Source of the DNA: a virus
IMG/VR virus record: IMGVR_UViG_3300035698_015048
Coordinates: 1 to 49,143 of that record
Reading direction: 5' to 3' (one strand)
Length of the DNA: 49,143 nt
Positions 7,735-13,383 of this stretch are shown here, piece by piece. The notes beneath the pieces are model-generated. The model saw only the letters and a program-made list of their open reading frames with translations. It was not told the origin of the DNA and searched no databases. The stretch's first letter is position 1; each line of letters opens with the position of its first letter. The position numbers and the translations under genes are program-made.

Positions 7735-7832
7735 ACAACACTTTGCCTGTGATGCACAGCTTAGTATTGTTACGCCTGAACGTGGTACTTCTGGCTAATC
7801 AACTATTACCAAAATAATAGTTCTGATTAGCC
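7735..7832 (+). ncRNA. Structured leader, attenuator-like
   Basis: The transcript from the 7698 promoter starts with a hairpin (7735-7742 with 7763-7770, one mismatch, enclosing 7747-7751/7755-7759). Further on, 7793-7808 pairs with 7815-7832 as a 16-bp stem with a two-base bulge. The 3' end of that stem (7829-7832) is also part of the terminator stem at 7829-7845, so the two cannot form together. This mutually exclusive arrangement between promoter and gene is what attenuators look like. No known riboswitch class is recognised. It could equally be a stand-alone small RNA ending at the terminator. Confidence 0.6.
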
Positions 7833-7853
7833 GCGATAAGCGGCTTTAATTTT
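7829..7853 (+). terminator. Intrinsic terminator in the leader
   Basis: A 6-bp GC-rich stem (7829-7834 with 7840-7845, AGCCGC/GCGGCT) has a five-base loop and is followed by TTAATTTT. It lies 17 bases before the ATG at 7870, so it would control read-through into that gene. Confidence 0.65.
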
Positions 7854-7869
7854 GCCAAGGAAAAGGAAT

Positions 7870-8427
7870 ATGAAAGAAAAAACAGAAGAACAAAGTACTA
7901 AAGAGTTGATGGATAAAATATACAAAGAGTCATTAATCGACAAGTTTGAGAATAAAATTATTAGCAAACTTTCTGAAAAATGGAAAAATATGTATTACAC
8001 TATTCGAAGATTCGTTGTGGGAGTATCAGAGTTACCAAGAAATGTGATGCATCTAGTACAAACAATTTTTAGAGGATATTCAGACTTCGATACTTGGAAC
8101 ATGACCAGTCATCTCTCTAAGTTGATATTGAAAAGATTGAAAGCGTTTAAAAAGCTAGAAAAAAGTGGCATTCCATGTATGGTATCTGAAGAAGGCGAAC
8201 CTTGGGAAAATGGCGTTGAACGATGGGAAGAAATTATAGATAAAATGATTTGGTCGTTTGAATATGATTGTGGAAACAGAGTTTTCAATGAAAAATATAA
8301 GTATGTCATATACGATGAAGACGGCAGTATACAAGATTTCGACAAGGAACTAGAAGATAAATTAGAGAAAAGATATCATGAAGGACTAGAATTATTTGCA
8401 AAATATTTTGATGCTCTTTGGGATTGA
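7870..8427 (+). CDS. Hypothetical protein
   Basis: The product has 185 residues from the ATG at 7870, with AAGGAAAAGG upstream. A TTG 18 bases earlier is in frame but lies in the terminator tail. The N-terminal 45 residues are charged and helical. The middle segment WKNMYYTIRRFVVGVSELP and the repeated pattern of tryptophans suggest a compact alpha-helical fold. No family is recognised. It is the only gene between the attenuator-like leader and the tRNA-Ala. Confidence 0.65.
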   Translation: MKEKTEEQSTKELMDKIYKESLIDKFENKIISKLSEKWKNMYYTIRRFVVGVSELPRNVMHLVQTIFRGYSDFDTWNMTSHLSKLILKRLKAFKKLEKSGIPCMVSEEGEPWENGVERWEEIIDKMIWSFEYDCGNRVFNEKYKYVIYDEDGSIQDFDKELEDKLEKRYHEGLELFAKYFDALWD

Positions 8428-8444
8428 TAACATAATAAAATAGT

Positions 8445-8520
8445 GGGGGATTAGCTCAGATGGGAGAGCGCCTGCCTTGCACGTAGGTTGTCATCGGTTC
8501 GATCCCGATATTCTCCACCA
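8445..8520 (+). tRNA. tRNA-Ala(TGC)
   Basis: A complete cloverleaf: acceptor GGGGGAT/ATTCTCC, D-stem GCTC/GAGC, anticodon loop CTTGCAC (anticodon TGC), T-arm ATCGG-TTCGATC-CCGAT, discriminator A and encoded CCA. Confidence 0.95.
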
Positions 8521-8549
8521 CATAAAATATAGAAAGGGTATGGGACTAA

Positions 8550-8762
8550 ATGAAAGATTTTGCTATAAGTATAAAATCGCATTGTAAAACTAATCATGGT
8601 GAATCGTACAATAAGTATACAGGTGAAATGGTACTTGATGTAAAATTGTGTAAATGTATTTTTCGGCGCACAAAAGCGTTTCAAGACGGTAAAGAATACA
8701 ATTTAATCCATTGCGGAATAGCTGGAAATCCTTTGATTTGGGAGTTAAACCCTCATGGATAG
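8550..8762 (+). CDS. Hypothetical protein
   Basis: The 70-residue product has several cysteines and histidines (HCKTNHGES, KLCKCIFRR, IHCGIAG) that could bind a metal. It begins 29 bases after the tRNA-Ala with an AAGGG upstream, and its end overlaps the next start by eight bases. No family is recognised. Confidence 0.6.
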   Translation: MKDFAISIKSHCKTNHGESYNKYTGEMVLDVKLCKCIFRRTKAFQDGKEYNLIHCGIAGNPLIWELNPHG

Positions 8763-9021
8763 AGGCGAGAGAAGACGCAGATCAGAAGCGAAGTTTGAAC
8801 AGAGAAAGAAGTCACGAAAAGAATCTTGGGACGGTTGGTTCACAGGCAATTCAGAAAAGAGTATGAAGTGGTTGAAAAATACACCACATCCATGCAATTG
8901 TACAATGTGTCAGAATCCTAGAAGAACTGGATGGGGAGACAAGCATACAGTACAAGAAAGAAAAGCCGGGGAAAGTTTTGAGTGCCAATTAGAAGATTTA
9001 GATGAAGGAGATCAAATGTAA
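8755..9021 (+). CDS. Small CxC..C-type protein often seen near phage tRNA/RNA genes
   Basis: The 88-residue protein is very basic at its N terminus and contains WLKNTPHPCNCTMCQNPRR followed by TVQERKA. This short pattern (PCxCxMCxNPRR...QERxA) recurs in small conserved proteins of unknown function that I associate with RNA-related neighbourhoods. The three cysteines likely hold a metal. Its start overlaps the previous stop by 8 bases, and it lies between tRNA genes. The family resemblance is from memory, not a search. Confidence 0.65.
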   Translation: MDRGERRRRSEAKFEQRKKSRKESWDGWFTGNSEKSMKWLKNTPHPCNCTMCQNPRRTGWGDKHTVQERKAGESFECQLEDLDEGDQM

Positions 9022-9067
9022 GTAGCACAGTCCACGTATTTTAATAAAATACAGAAGGAGTGTGTCT

Positions 9068-9241
9068 ATGAACCGAAAACAATTGATCGAAGAACTGGGA
9101 GAAGCAACTTATTTGCTATACAAAAAAATCGTTATTGAAGGGCGTAACAAGTATAACAGAGAAGTGGTTGATGCGACTAGACAAGTAAAAAAGTTGCAAC
9201 AAGAGATATTTGAAATAGAAATGAGTGGGGTGGTCATATAG
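9068..9241 (+). CDS. Small helical protein whose end overlaps a tRNA
   Basis: A 57-residue frame has a strong GAAGGAG seven bases before its ATG. The product is a charged, probably coiled helix (MNRKQLIEELGEATYLLYKK...). Its last five codons, including the TAG at 9239-9241, lie inside the 5' end of tRNA-Glu, so the processing of that tRNA would cut this messenger. Function unknown. Confidence 0.65.
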   Translation: MNRKQLIEELGEATYLLYKKIVIEGRNKYNREVVDATRQVKKLQQEIFEIEMSGVVI

Positions 9242-9302
9242 TGGACTAATATACCGGGTTTTCATCTCGGCAACCGGAGTTCAATTCTCCGTCATCCTAC
9301 CA
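9227..9302 (+). tRNA. tRNA-Glu(TTC)
   Basis: The acceptor GGGGTGG/TCATCCT pairs with three G-U wobbles. The D-stem is ATAT/ATAT, the anticodon loop TTTTCAT (anticodon TTC), the T-arm CGGAG-TTCAATT-CTCCG, and the CCA is encoded. Its 5' end overlaps the preceding coding frame. Confidence 0.85.
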
Positions 9303-9312
9303 AAAATTAAAT

Positions 9313-9386
9313 AGAGGATTAGTGTAGTGATAACACGAATGGATTTGGCTCATTAATCAGGAGTTTAATTCTTCTATCCTCTACCA
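9313..9386 (+). tRNA. tRNA-Gln(TTG)
   Basis: A perfect acceptor AGAGGAT/ATCCTCT, D-stem GTGT/ACAC, anticodon loop ATTTGGC (anticodon TTG), T-arm AGGAG-TTTAATT-CTTCT, discriminator A and encoded CCA. Confidence 0.9.
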
Positions 9387-9424
9387 AGTAAAATAAAATA
9401 TCTGGGAGTAAGGGAGATTAAATT

Positions 9425-10339
9425 ATGTGTGGTTATTGCGAACCAACTGAAGAACAAGTACGCAAAATTGAAAAGCTTAAAAATGCCACGGTTAAGCAAT
9501 GGGTTTCAAATATAAAAGAAAATATACCTGATGCGAAAATGTTCATAGAAGTTGTATCTGGCGGATGTGATAGACATGCATGTCAACATAAATGCTTAGG
9601 ATTCACTGGAGAGAAGCCAAAACACATAATGTCTGAAAGTGAACTTACTAATGCGTTGAAGTTTGCAGGTATGCTTGATCTTAAACCAATCCTATATGGA
9701 ATGGGAGATCCATCAAAGTTTAATTGGAAATCTTGGCTAAAGAAGCGTGCAGAGAAATGGGAACCAATAGGAGGGGTAATAAATCTTGATGTTGAATCAG
9801 CATGTATTTTGGCATCTGATTTTATTGACTTTGAAACCCATGTCAACATCGTTCCCTGGACTGTTGATGAAGTAATTTCTGTGAATCGCTTTATCGCAGA
9901 AAACCAGTGGTTAAGGCGTGACATTTCAGTTCAAATCCCAGTTCAAAATGATGTCCCATGGCTTAGAATGGCAGAGATATATATGTTTAGTAAATGTTCT
10001 GTCGAATTTAATTCCTTAATGCCATCAAGTGACAATAGATACATATCTGCTAAGGAATTCAATGAAACTTTGCAAAAAATAGGTATCAAAACAGAAGCAA
10101 AAGGATACAAACTAAAATCTGGATTTAAACCAGTCATTGAAACATGCAAAAGTGTCAAAGATGGATACAAGGTTAAGATGCGAAGATGTTTTCATTCAGA
10201 AACTCGTATTGAATTATCGGTGACTGAAAAATTCATGGAAAAAAATGACACAAGATTGGCAAAAAAGTTAAGTGATTTTTCGATATCAAAAACCGACTGT
10301 AATAATTGTAGTGATATCGCATGGTATTACAAATATTAA
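9425..10339 (+). CDS. Possible radical-SAM-like iron-sulfur protein (divergent)
   Basis: The 304-residue protein opens with a cysteine pair (MCGYCEP). It then has a strand followed by GGCDRHACQHKCLGF, a cysteine triplet spaced C-x4-C-x3-C where radical SAM enzymes usually have C-x3-C-x2-C. After it come alternating helices and strands (LKPILYGMGDPS, GVINLDVES, HVNIVPW) like a partial TIM barrel. A late DCNNCSD motif may be an auxiliary cluster site. If correct, it would be an Fe-S enzyme acting on RNA, peptide or nucleotide. The unusual spacing makes this tentative. GGGAG lies before the ATG; it sits inside the tRNA cluster. Confidence 0.55.
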   Translation: MCGYCEPTEEQVRKIEKLKNATVKQWVSNIKENIPDAKMFIEVVSGGCDRHACQHKCLGFTGEKPKHIMSESELTNALKFAGMLDLKPILYGMGDPSKFNWKSWLKKRAEKWEPIGGVINLDVESACILASDFIDFETHVNIVPWTVDEVISVNRFIAENQWLRRDISVQIPVQNDVPWLRMAEIYMFSKCSVEFNSLMPSSDNRYISAKEFNETLQKIGIKTEAKGYKLKSGFKPVIETCKSVKDGYKVKMRRCFHSETRIELSVTEKFMEKNDTRLAKKLSDFSISKTDCNNCSDIAWYYKY

Positions 10340-10364
10340 ATAAGTTGGCAATAGGGAGTAATAA

Positions 10365-10502
10365 ATGTCAGAAATAAGAGGACTGGGAATAAAAACAGGA
10401 ATAATTGATGATGACCCATTTGCTTCGATGAGCGAAGAAGAAATAGAAGAAATGTTAGAAGCATTATCTCCTATGGCCAATAAAGAAGAAGAAAACGATT
10501 GA
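10365..10502 (+). CDS. Small acidic protein
   Basis: A 45-residue acidic protein (MSEIRGLGIKTGIIDDDPFA..., ending EEEND) is preceded by AGGGAG. The C-terminal half is a glutamate-rich helix. Its TGA overlaps the -35 box of the next promoter. No family recognised; small acidic phage proteins can be inhibitors or DNA mimics, but nothing here proves it. Confidence 0.55.
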   Translation: MSEIRGLGIKTGIIDDDPFASMSEEEIEEMLEALSPMANKEEEND

Positions 10503-10527
10503 CAAGTAGCTCGGAATGAGCTATAAT
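10499..10527 (+). promoter_or_regulatory. Consensus sigma70 promoter of the tRNA cluster
   Basis: TTGACA at 10499-10504 and TATAAT at 10522-10527 are perfect and 17 bases apart. Transcription would begin near 10534 and read the structured segment at 10545-10613 and tRNA-Thr. Confidence 0.88.
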
Positions 10528-10544
10528 ACAGTATATTACACGGT

Positions 10545-10613
10545 GGGCTTGGCGTGTTCTTAGTTTTTGCCTGGTGTTAGTAAGGTATACATGAAAGCAT
10601 CGGAACCAAGCCC
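10545..10613 (+). ncRNA. Putative small structured RNA upstream of tRNA-Thr
   Basis: GGGCTTGG at 10545-10552 is perfectly complementary to CCAAGCCC at 10606-10613, closing a 53-base interior. There is no coding frame with a ribosome site and no terminator before the tRNA at 10630. The segment begins about 11 bases after the predicted start of transcription. It could be a leader removed by tRNA processing or a stable small RNA. It matches no RNA class I recognise. Confidence 0.45.
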
Positions 10614-10629
10614 TATTAAAAGAATAAGT

Positions 10630-10705
10630 GCCTTCTTAGCTCAGTTGGTAGAGCTGTAGTTTTGTAAACTTCAGGCCGACAGTTCAATCCTGTCAGAAGG
10701 CTCCA
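10630..10705 (+). tRNA. tRNA-Thr(TGT)
   Basis: Acceptor GCCTTCT/AGAAGGC, D-stem GCTC/GAGC, anticodon loop TTTGTAA (anticodon TGT), T-arm GACAG-TTCAATC-CTGTC, discriminator T and encoded CCA. The anticodon stem GTAGT/ACTTC has one U-U mismatch. Confidence 0.9.
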
Positions 10706-10746
10706 TTATGTGGTTTTTATGCACCGGGTTTTCCACTTAAAAAAAC

Positions 10747-10755
10747 TGGTATAAT
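10747..10755 (+). promoter_or_regulatory. Extended -10 promoter
   Basis: TGGTATAAT contains a perfect TATAAT (10750-10755) with the extended -10 TG one base upstream. The -35 region (about 10727-10736) is poor. It would start transcription just before the tRNA-Leu remnant and the tRNAs downstream. Confidence 0.6.
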
Positions 10756-10764
10756 AGAAATTGA

Positions 10765-10807
10765 GCGGGAGTAGCCGAATGGCATAGGCGTCTGATTTAG
10801 GATCAGA
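10765..10807 (+). pseudogene. 5' half of a class II tRNA-Leu(TAG), 3' half missing
   Basis: The sequence starts like tRNA-Leu: GCGGGAG, TA, D-stem GCC/GGC with a GG-containing loop, and a perfect anticodon stem TCTGA/TCAGA around TTTAGGA (anticodon TAG). After that no T-arm and no acceptor partner (CTCCCGC) appear before the next tRNA 70 bases on. It therefore cannot fold as a tRNA. It looks like a decayed gene, or a deliberate half-tRNA. Confidence 0.7.
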
Positions 10808-10876
10808 AATTTGGAGTTTCAAAAAGCAATATATGCGATATAGTTAAAAGAAGAAGTTGGAAACATATATAGAAAT

Positions 10877-10952
10877 AGCCCAGTACCCCAATGGCAGAGG
10901 GAGCGGTCTTAGAAACCGTAAAGTAAGAGTTCAAATCTCTTCTGGGCTACCA
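10877..10952 (+). tRNA. tRNA with TAG anticodon, class I shape, identity uncertain
   Basis: A complete 76-base cloverleaf: acceptor AGCCCAG/CTGGGCT, short D-stem CCC/GGG, anticodon stem GCGGT/ACCGT with loop CTTAGAA (anticodon TAG, reads CUA leucine codons), a five-base variable loop AAAGT, T-arm AAGAG-TTCAAAT-CTCTT, discriminator A and encoded CCA. Bacterial tRNA-Leu has a long variable arm; this one does not, so charging with leucine is not assured. Confidence 0.82.
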
Positions 10953-10973
10953 AATAAATATTATGGCGTCGTA

Positions 10974-11054
10974 GACGACTAAAGTAGATCGGTTGAGCCG
11001 TAAACCCAAAGGGCGAAAGCCTCCGAGTGGGTGTGATTCCCTCAGGCGTCACCA
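10974..11054 (+). tRNA. Degenerate tRNA-like element ending in CCA
   Basis: The 3' end resembles a tRNA: a T-arm-like stem around GTGTGATT with a bulge, then AGGCGTC, discriminator A and CCA. GACGACT at 10974-10980 could pair with AGGCGTC with one mismatch. I cannot find a convincing anticodon arm. The middle contains a GGC-GAAA-GCC hairpin (11012-11021). It is either a tRNA too diverged for me to fold or a remnant. Confidence 0.3.
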
Positions 11055-11067
11055 GAATTAAATAAAT

Positions 11068-11155
11068 GGAAGGGTGGCTGAGTCTGATTTAAGGCGGCGG
11101 TCTTGAAAATCGCAGGATGAAAGTTCCCTGGGTTTAAATCCCAGTCCTTCCTCCA
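11068..11155 (+). tRNA. tRNA-Ser(TGA)
   Basis: A class II tRNA: acceptor GGAAGGG/TCCTTCC, anticodon loop CTTGAAA (anticodon TGA), long variable arm, T-arm CTGGG-TTTAAAT-CCCAG, encoded CCA. It is 88 bases long. Confidence 0.9.
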
Positions 11156-11170
11156 ATAATAAAATAGCGT

Positions 11171-11257
11171 AGAAGGGTGACAGAGTGATAATGTGCTGGG
11201 TTGCTAACTCAAGGCCGTCCATTGGATGCGTAGGTTTGATCCCTACTCCTTCTGCCA
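11171..11257 (+). tRNA. tRNA-Ser(GCT)
   Basis: A class II tRNA: acceptor AGAAGGG/TCCTTCT, anticodon loop TTGCTAA (anticodon GCT), variable arm with GTCC/GGAT stem, T-arm GTAGG-TTTGATC-CCTAC, discriminator G and encoded CCA. Confidence 0.88.
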
Positions 11258-11268
11258 AAAAATATTGT

Positions 11269-11344
11269 TCCAGGGTAACATAACTGGTTATGTAGCGGAT
11301 TGTTAATCCGAAGATTGTAGGATCGTACCCTACCCCTGGAGCCA
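11269..11344 (+). tRNA. tRNA-Asn(GTT)
   Basis: Acceptor TCCAGGG/CCCTGGA, D-stem ACAT/ATGT, anticodon loop TTGTTAA (anticodon GTT), T-arm GTAGG-ATCGTAC-CCTAC, discriminator G and encoded CCA. Confidence 0.92.
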
Positions 11345-11369
11345 CTTTTAGAATTAAATGGTGAAAATC

Positions 11370-11537
11370 ATGGAATATAAAAATACCAACAGAGAAAAGA
11401 AATTAGTTGCTAAAAAGAAGAAGTTTTGGTGTATGTGTTGTGATGCTCAACTAGTTACTGAAAGCGTTAAGTGTCCTAATTGTTCATACATTAATGGTTC
11501 TAAACGTTGTAAGACAGGATTAAGAAAAGGCGCTTAA
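11370..11537 (+). CDS. Small zinc-ribbon protein
   Basis: The 55-residue basic protein has CMCC and, 17 residues later, CPNC, a compact zinc ribbon. The ATG at 11370 has GGTGA upstream; an earlier in-frame ATG at 11358 would add four residues. It follows the tRNA-Asn by 25 bases. Role unknown; such ribbons often bind nucleic acid or partner proteins. Confidence 0.6.
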   Translation: MEYKNTNREKKLVAKKKKFWCMCCDAQLVTESVKCPNCSYINGSKRCKTGLRKGA

Positions 11538-11652
11538 CATGGATAGAAGGATATAGAGATTAATACTACATTGTACTTGTGTTTATATTTTTAGTTCCGT
11601 TAGGAATTAAAATGCACGAAAAATACAACGCTAAGAAAGGAGGTCTAGTAAC

Positions 11653-11799
11653 GTGGATAAAATAAAAAGAAACGGATTGCTCGACACACTCAGAGTGCTA
11701 ATTGAAGTAAAACGTACGCTTGGTTTCTCACAAGATATTTATGACGAGAATGAAAAGCGAATCAAAGAAGCTCTGAACGACTTGAAGATGGTGGATTAA
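11653..11799 (+). CDS. Small helical protein with GTG start
   Basis: The 48-residue product starts with GTG at 11653 behind a perfect AAAGGAGGT eight bases upstream. It is a charged helix (LLDTLRVLIEVKRTLGFSQDIY...). A 28-residue frame with a hydrophobic N terminus (GTG 11579 to 11665) precedes and overlaps it but lacks a ribosome site. The stop is followed directly by a long perfect hairpin. Function unknown. Confidence 0.6.
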   Translation: MDKIKRNGLLDTLRVLIEVKRTLGFSQDIYDENEKRIKEALNDLKMVD

Positions 11800-11804
11800 T
11801 TGAC

Positions 11805-11838
11805 AGAGTGGGGCATCTATCTTCAGATGCCCCACTCT
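11805..11838 (+). other. Perfect 14-bp hairpin
   Basis: AGAGTGGGGCATCT at 11805-11818 is perfectly complementary to 11825-11838 with a six-base loop. No T-run follows, so it is not a standard intrinsic terminator. It fills the gap between two genes, ending 14 bases before the next ATG. It may protect the 3' end of the upstream messenger, slow read-through or serve as a protein or processing site. Confidence 0.75.
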
Positions 11839-11851
11839 CTAAGGATTAGAC

Positions 11852-12121
11852 ATGGATACTTTTAGAAGGTTGACTAATGTATCAGTTGGAGTAGGTGGAT
11901 GGAAGTGTCGTTGCTGTGGACCAAAACCAGAAGATAAGGCTCAGTATCGTAGAATGGGTGGAGCTAGAATGAAAGCAGATCTTATCCGTGAAGTTGATGA
12001 GTATGAGAAATATATGGCTGATCTTGAAAGAGATGAGTATGAGATGAGTGAATTAGAGATGTATGATAACGAAGATTATTATTGCTTGTTTTACGGCGAA
12101 AATTTTGAAGAAAACAATTAG
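11852..12121 (+). CDS. Hypothetical acidic protein with cysteine motif
   Basis: The 89-residue protein has a short N-terminal KCRCCGPKP motif followed by an acidic helix and tail (ERDEYEMSELEMYDNED). The start has AAGGAT upstream and follows the 14-bp hairpin. Three cysteines alone are not enough to claim a zinc site. No family recognised. Confidence 0.6.
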   Translation: MDTFRRLTNVSVGVGGWKCRCCGPKPEDKAQYRRMGGARMKADLIREVDEYEKYMADLERDEYEMSELEMYDNEDYYCLFYGENFEENN

Positions 12122-12137
12122 ATAAAAGGAGAATGTT

Positions 12138-12377
12138 ATGCTCAGTTTAAAAGAAATGGTTAAAGACAATAAGAAAGCAAGGTTTGTCTATTTTAGAGAC
12201 AACGAACTATTCTACAAAACTGAGGATGATTTTCTTTTTTCTGTTCCGGTAAGCGATGTTGGCAAAGGTACATTTAATGCGGAAGAGAAAGCTATTCTGA
12301 TGATGAGATATATCAGGAAGCAAATGGATTCTATCAAGAAAGAAGAAGAGTTAAGGAAACAAAACACTTTGAGTTAG
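12138..12377 (+). CDS. Hypothetical protein
   Basis: A 79-residue product with AAAGGAG before its ATG. The first half has alternating strands (ARFVYFRDNELFYKT, DFLFSVPVSDVG), the second half is a charged helix. It resembles a small single-domain alpha-beta protein but no family is recognised. A tRNA-Asp remnant follows. Confidence 0.6.
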   Translation: MLSLKEMVKDNKKARFVYFRDNELFYKTEDDFLFSVPVSDVGKGTFNAEEKAILMMRYIRKQMDSIKKEEELRKQNTLS

Positions 12378-12388
12378 CTTGGAATGCA

Positions 12389-12474
12389 ATCCTTGCGCAA
12401 CAAGGATCGTCTGGCTTAAAGCGCCGCCCTGTCACGGCGGAGATCATTGGTTCAAATCCAAGTACCCCCTGCCA
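12389..12474 (+). pseudogene. tRNA-Asp(GTC) remnant with disrupted acceptor
   Basis: The anticodon arm is intact (CCGCC-CTGTCAC-GGCGG, anticodon GTC), as are the T-loop TTCAAAT, the aspartate discriminator G and the CCA at 12472-12474. The T-stem carries an extra G. The 3' acceptor ACCCCCT has no AGGGGGT partner. Instead the 5' region CAAGGAT (12401-12407) pairs perfectly with ATCCTTG (12389-12395). The gene is probably dead as a tRNA. Confidence 0.7.
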
Positions 12475-12496
12475 TGACAAAGGAAAGGTAAATGAT

Positions 12497-12715
12497 ATGG
12501 ATGAAAAACTTATAAAAGCAATTTTCTCAGCAGGATTTAGATGTGGATACAGAAATGGGAGTGATAATGCTACTTCCTATGAATGGGGATGTGGAAATTC
12601 TGAACCAGATAATGCAAATGAATCTTGGGAAAAAGATGTACAATATTACATGGATACAGAAACAAGTCTAAAGTTAGATATTGATGATCCGGATAGTTGG
12701 GAAGATATTCCATGA
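12497..12715 (+). CDS. Hypothetical acidic protein
   Basis: The 72-residue product is acidic, with a helical start (LIKAIFSAGFRCGYRNG) and a tail ending DIDDPDSWEDIP. GGAAAGG precedes the ATG. Small acidic proteins with this type of helix plus tail are common in phage accessory regions; no family recognised. Confidence 0.6.
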   Translation: MDEKLIKAIFSAGFRCGYRNGSDNATSYEWGCGNSEPDNANESWEKDVQYYMDTETSLKLDIDDPDSWEDIP

Positions 12716-12728
12716 AAAGGAGAAAACT

Positions 12729-12872
12729 ATAAACCTAGCAGAGTACGAAAAAGAGTTGAGAGAATGTCAATTTGTTTCTCCGCGAAAAAAATATAATCCT
12801 ATCCAAAAGGTTATCAGAGCAATTAAGCTCAGATACAAGTTGATAAAACGTAAGAAACGTGTTATAAAATAA
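12729..12872 (+). CDS. Small basic protein, possible ATA start
   Basis: The frame encodes a lysine/arginine-rich tail (VIRAIKLRYKLIKRKKRVIK). A strong AAAAGGAG (12715-12722) lies six bases before an in-frame ATA at 12729, with no ATG, GTG or TTG nearby. The alternative is the ATG at 12684 inside the previous gene, which lacks a ribosome site and would add 15 residues. From ATA the product has 47 residues. It may bind nucleic acid through its basic end; function unknown. Confidence 0.5.
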   Translation: MNLAEYEKELRECQFVSPRKKYNPIQKVIRAIKLRYKLIKRKKRVIK

Positions 12873-12887
12873 GTGAGGAGTGAAGGA

Positions 12888-13052
12888 ATGGCTGCAAAGA
12901 TTTCAGGGGAAAAGGGTAATCAAATTTATCATTGTCCTAAGTGTGGTAAGGAAGCTAAAAAAACCAAGTTTTTCAAAAGTGGAAAAGGTATAATGGCTTA
13001 TGATTGTAGTAAATGTGGTATCATCGGAAACAGTGGAAATAAACTAGATTAA
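12888..13052 (+). CDS. Small zinc-ribbon protein
   Basis: The 54-residue protein has two CxxC knuckles, CPKCG and CSKCG, 24 residues apart, around a lysine-rich hairpin. It is a classic minimal zinc ribbon. GAAGGA precedes the ATG and the next gene starts ten bases after the stop with its own AAGGAG. A nucleic-acid or translation-related role is possible. Confidence 0.65.
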   Translation: MAAKISGEKGNQIYHCPKCGKEAKKTKFFKSGKGIMAYDCSKCGIIGNSGNKLD

Positions 13053-13062
13053 GGAGAAAAGT

Positions 13063-13383
13063 ATGTCAGAAGTGAAGGACGCAAAACGAAAAGAAGTGAT
13101 CGAGTATTTCAGATCCAAGGACTGCGTTGAAAGTGATTCAGGGGCAAAAGGGGTAACATTTAAAACCAAAATTGAAAAAATTAAAGGTTCAGAGAGAGAA
13201 ATGGCACGAATCTCTATTATGACAAAATCTGGATTGAATTATGTAGCTGACAAAGTAATTATCAAGGACTGGCATGCCGAATTGCACAGTGACGATACTT
13301 CTATTTTGGTAGGTCTTGATGAGATTACTCAGTACGCAGTAAAAGAAACCATGACTAAATCTGGTCTTGTGTTACCTAAATGA
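13063..13383 (+). CDS. Hypothetical protein
   Basis: The product has 106 residues, is soluble, and appears to be alpha-beta with a basic central part (KTKIEKIKGSEREMARISIM). AAGGAGAAA precedes the ATG. Its stop overlaps the next gene's ATG in ATGA, so the two are coupled. No family recognised. Confidence 0.65.
   Translation: MSEVKDAKRKEVIEYFRSKDCVESDSGAKGVTFKTKIEKIKGSEREMARISIMTKSGLNYVADKVIIKDWHAELHSDDTSILVGLDEITQYAVKETMTKSGLVLPK

Noticed and set aside
11058-11345. A 95-codon - strand frame across the tRNA genes
   Set aside because: It is antisense to tRNA-Ser, tRNA-Ser and tRNA-Asn; such translated tRNA complements are a known annotation artefact.
11579-11665. A 28-residue hydrophobic mini-protein
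   Set aside because: GTG start without ribosome site; overlaps the better supported gene at 11653. Left as a remark only.
11800-11828. TTGACA at 11800 as a promoter
   Set aside because: No -10 element occurs at a suitable distance; the bases form part of and run into the perfect hairpin.
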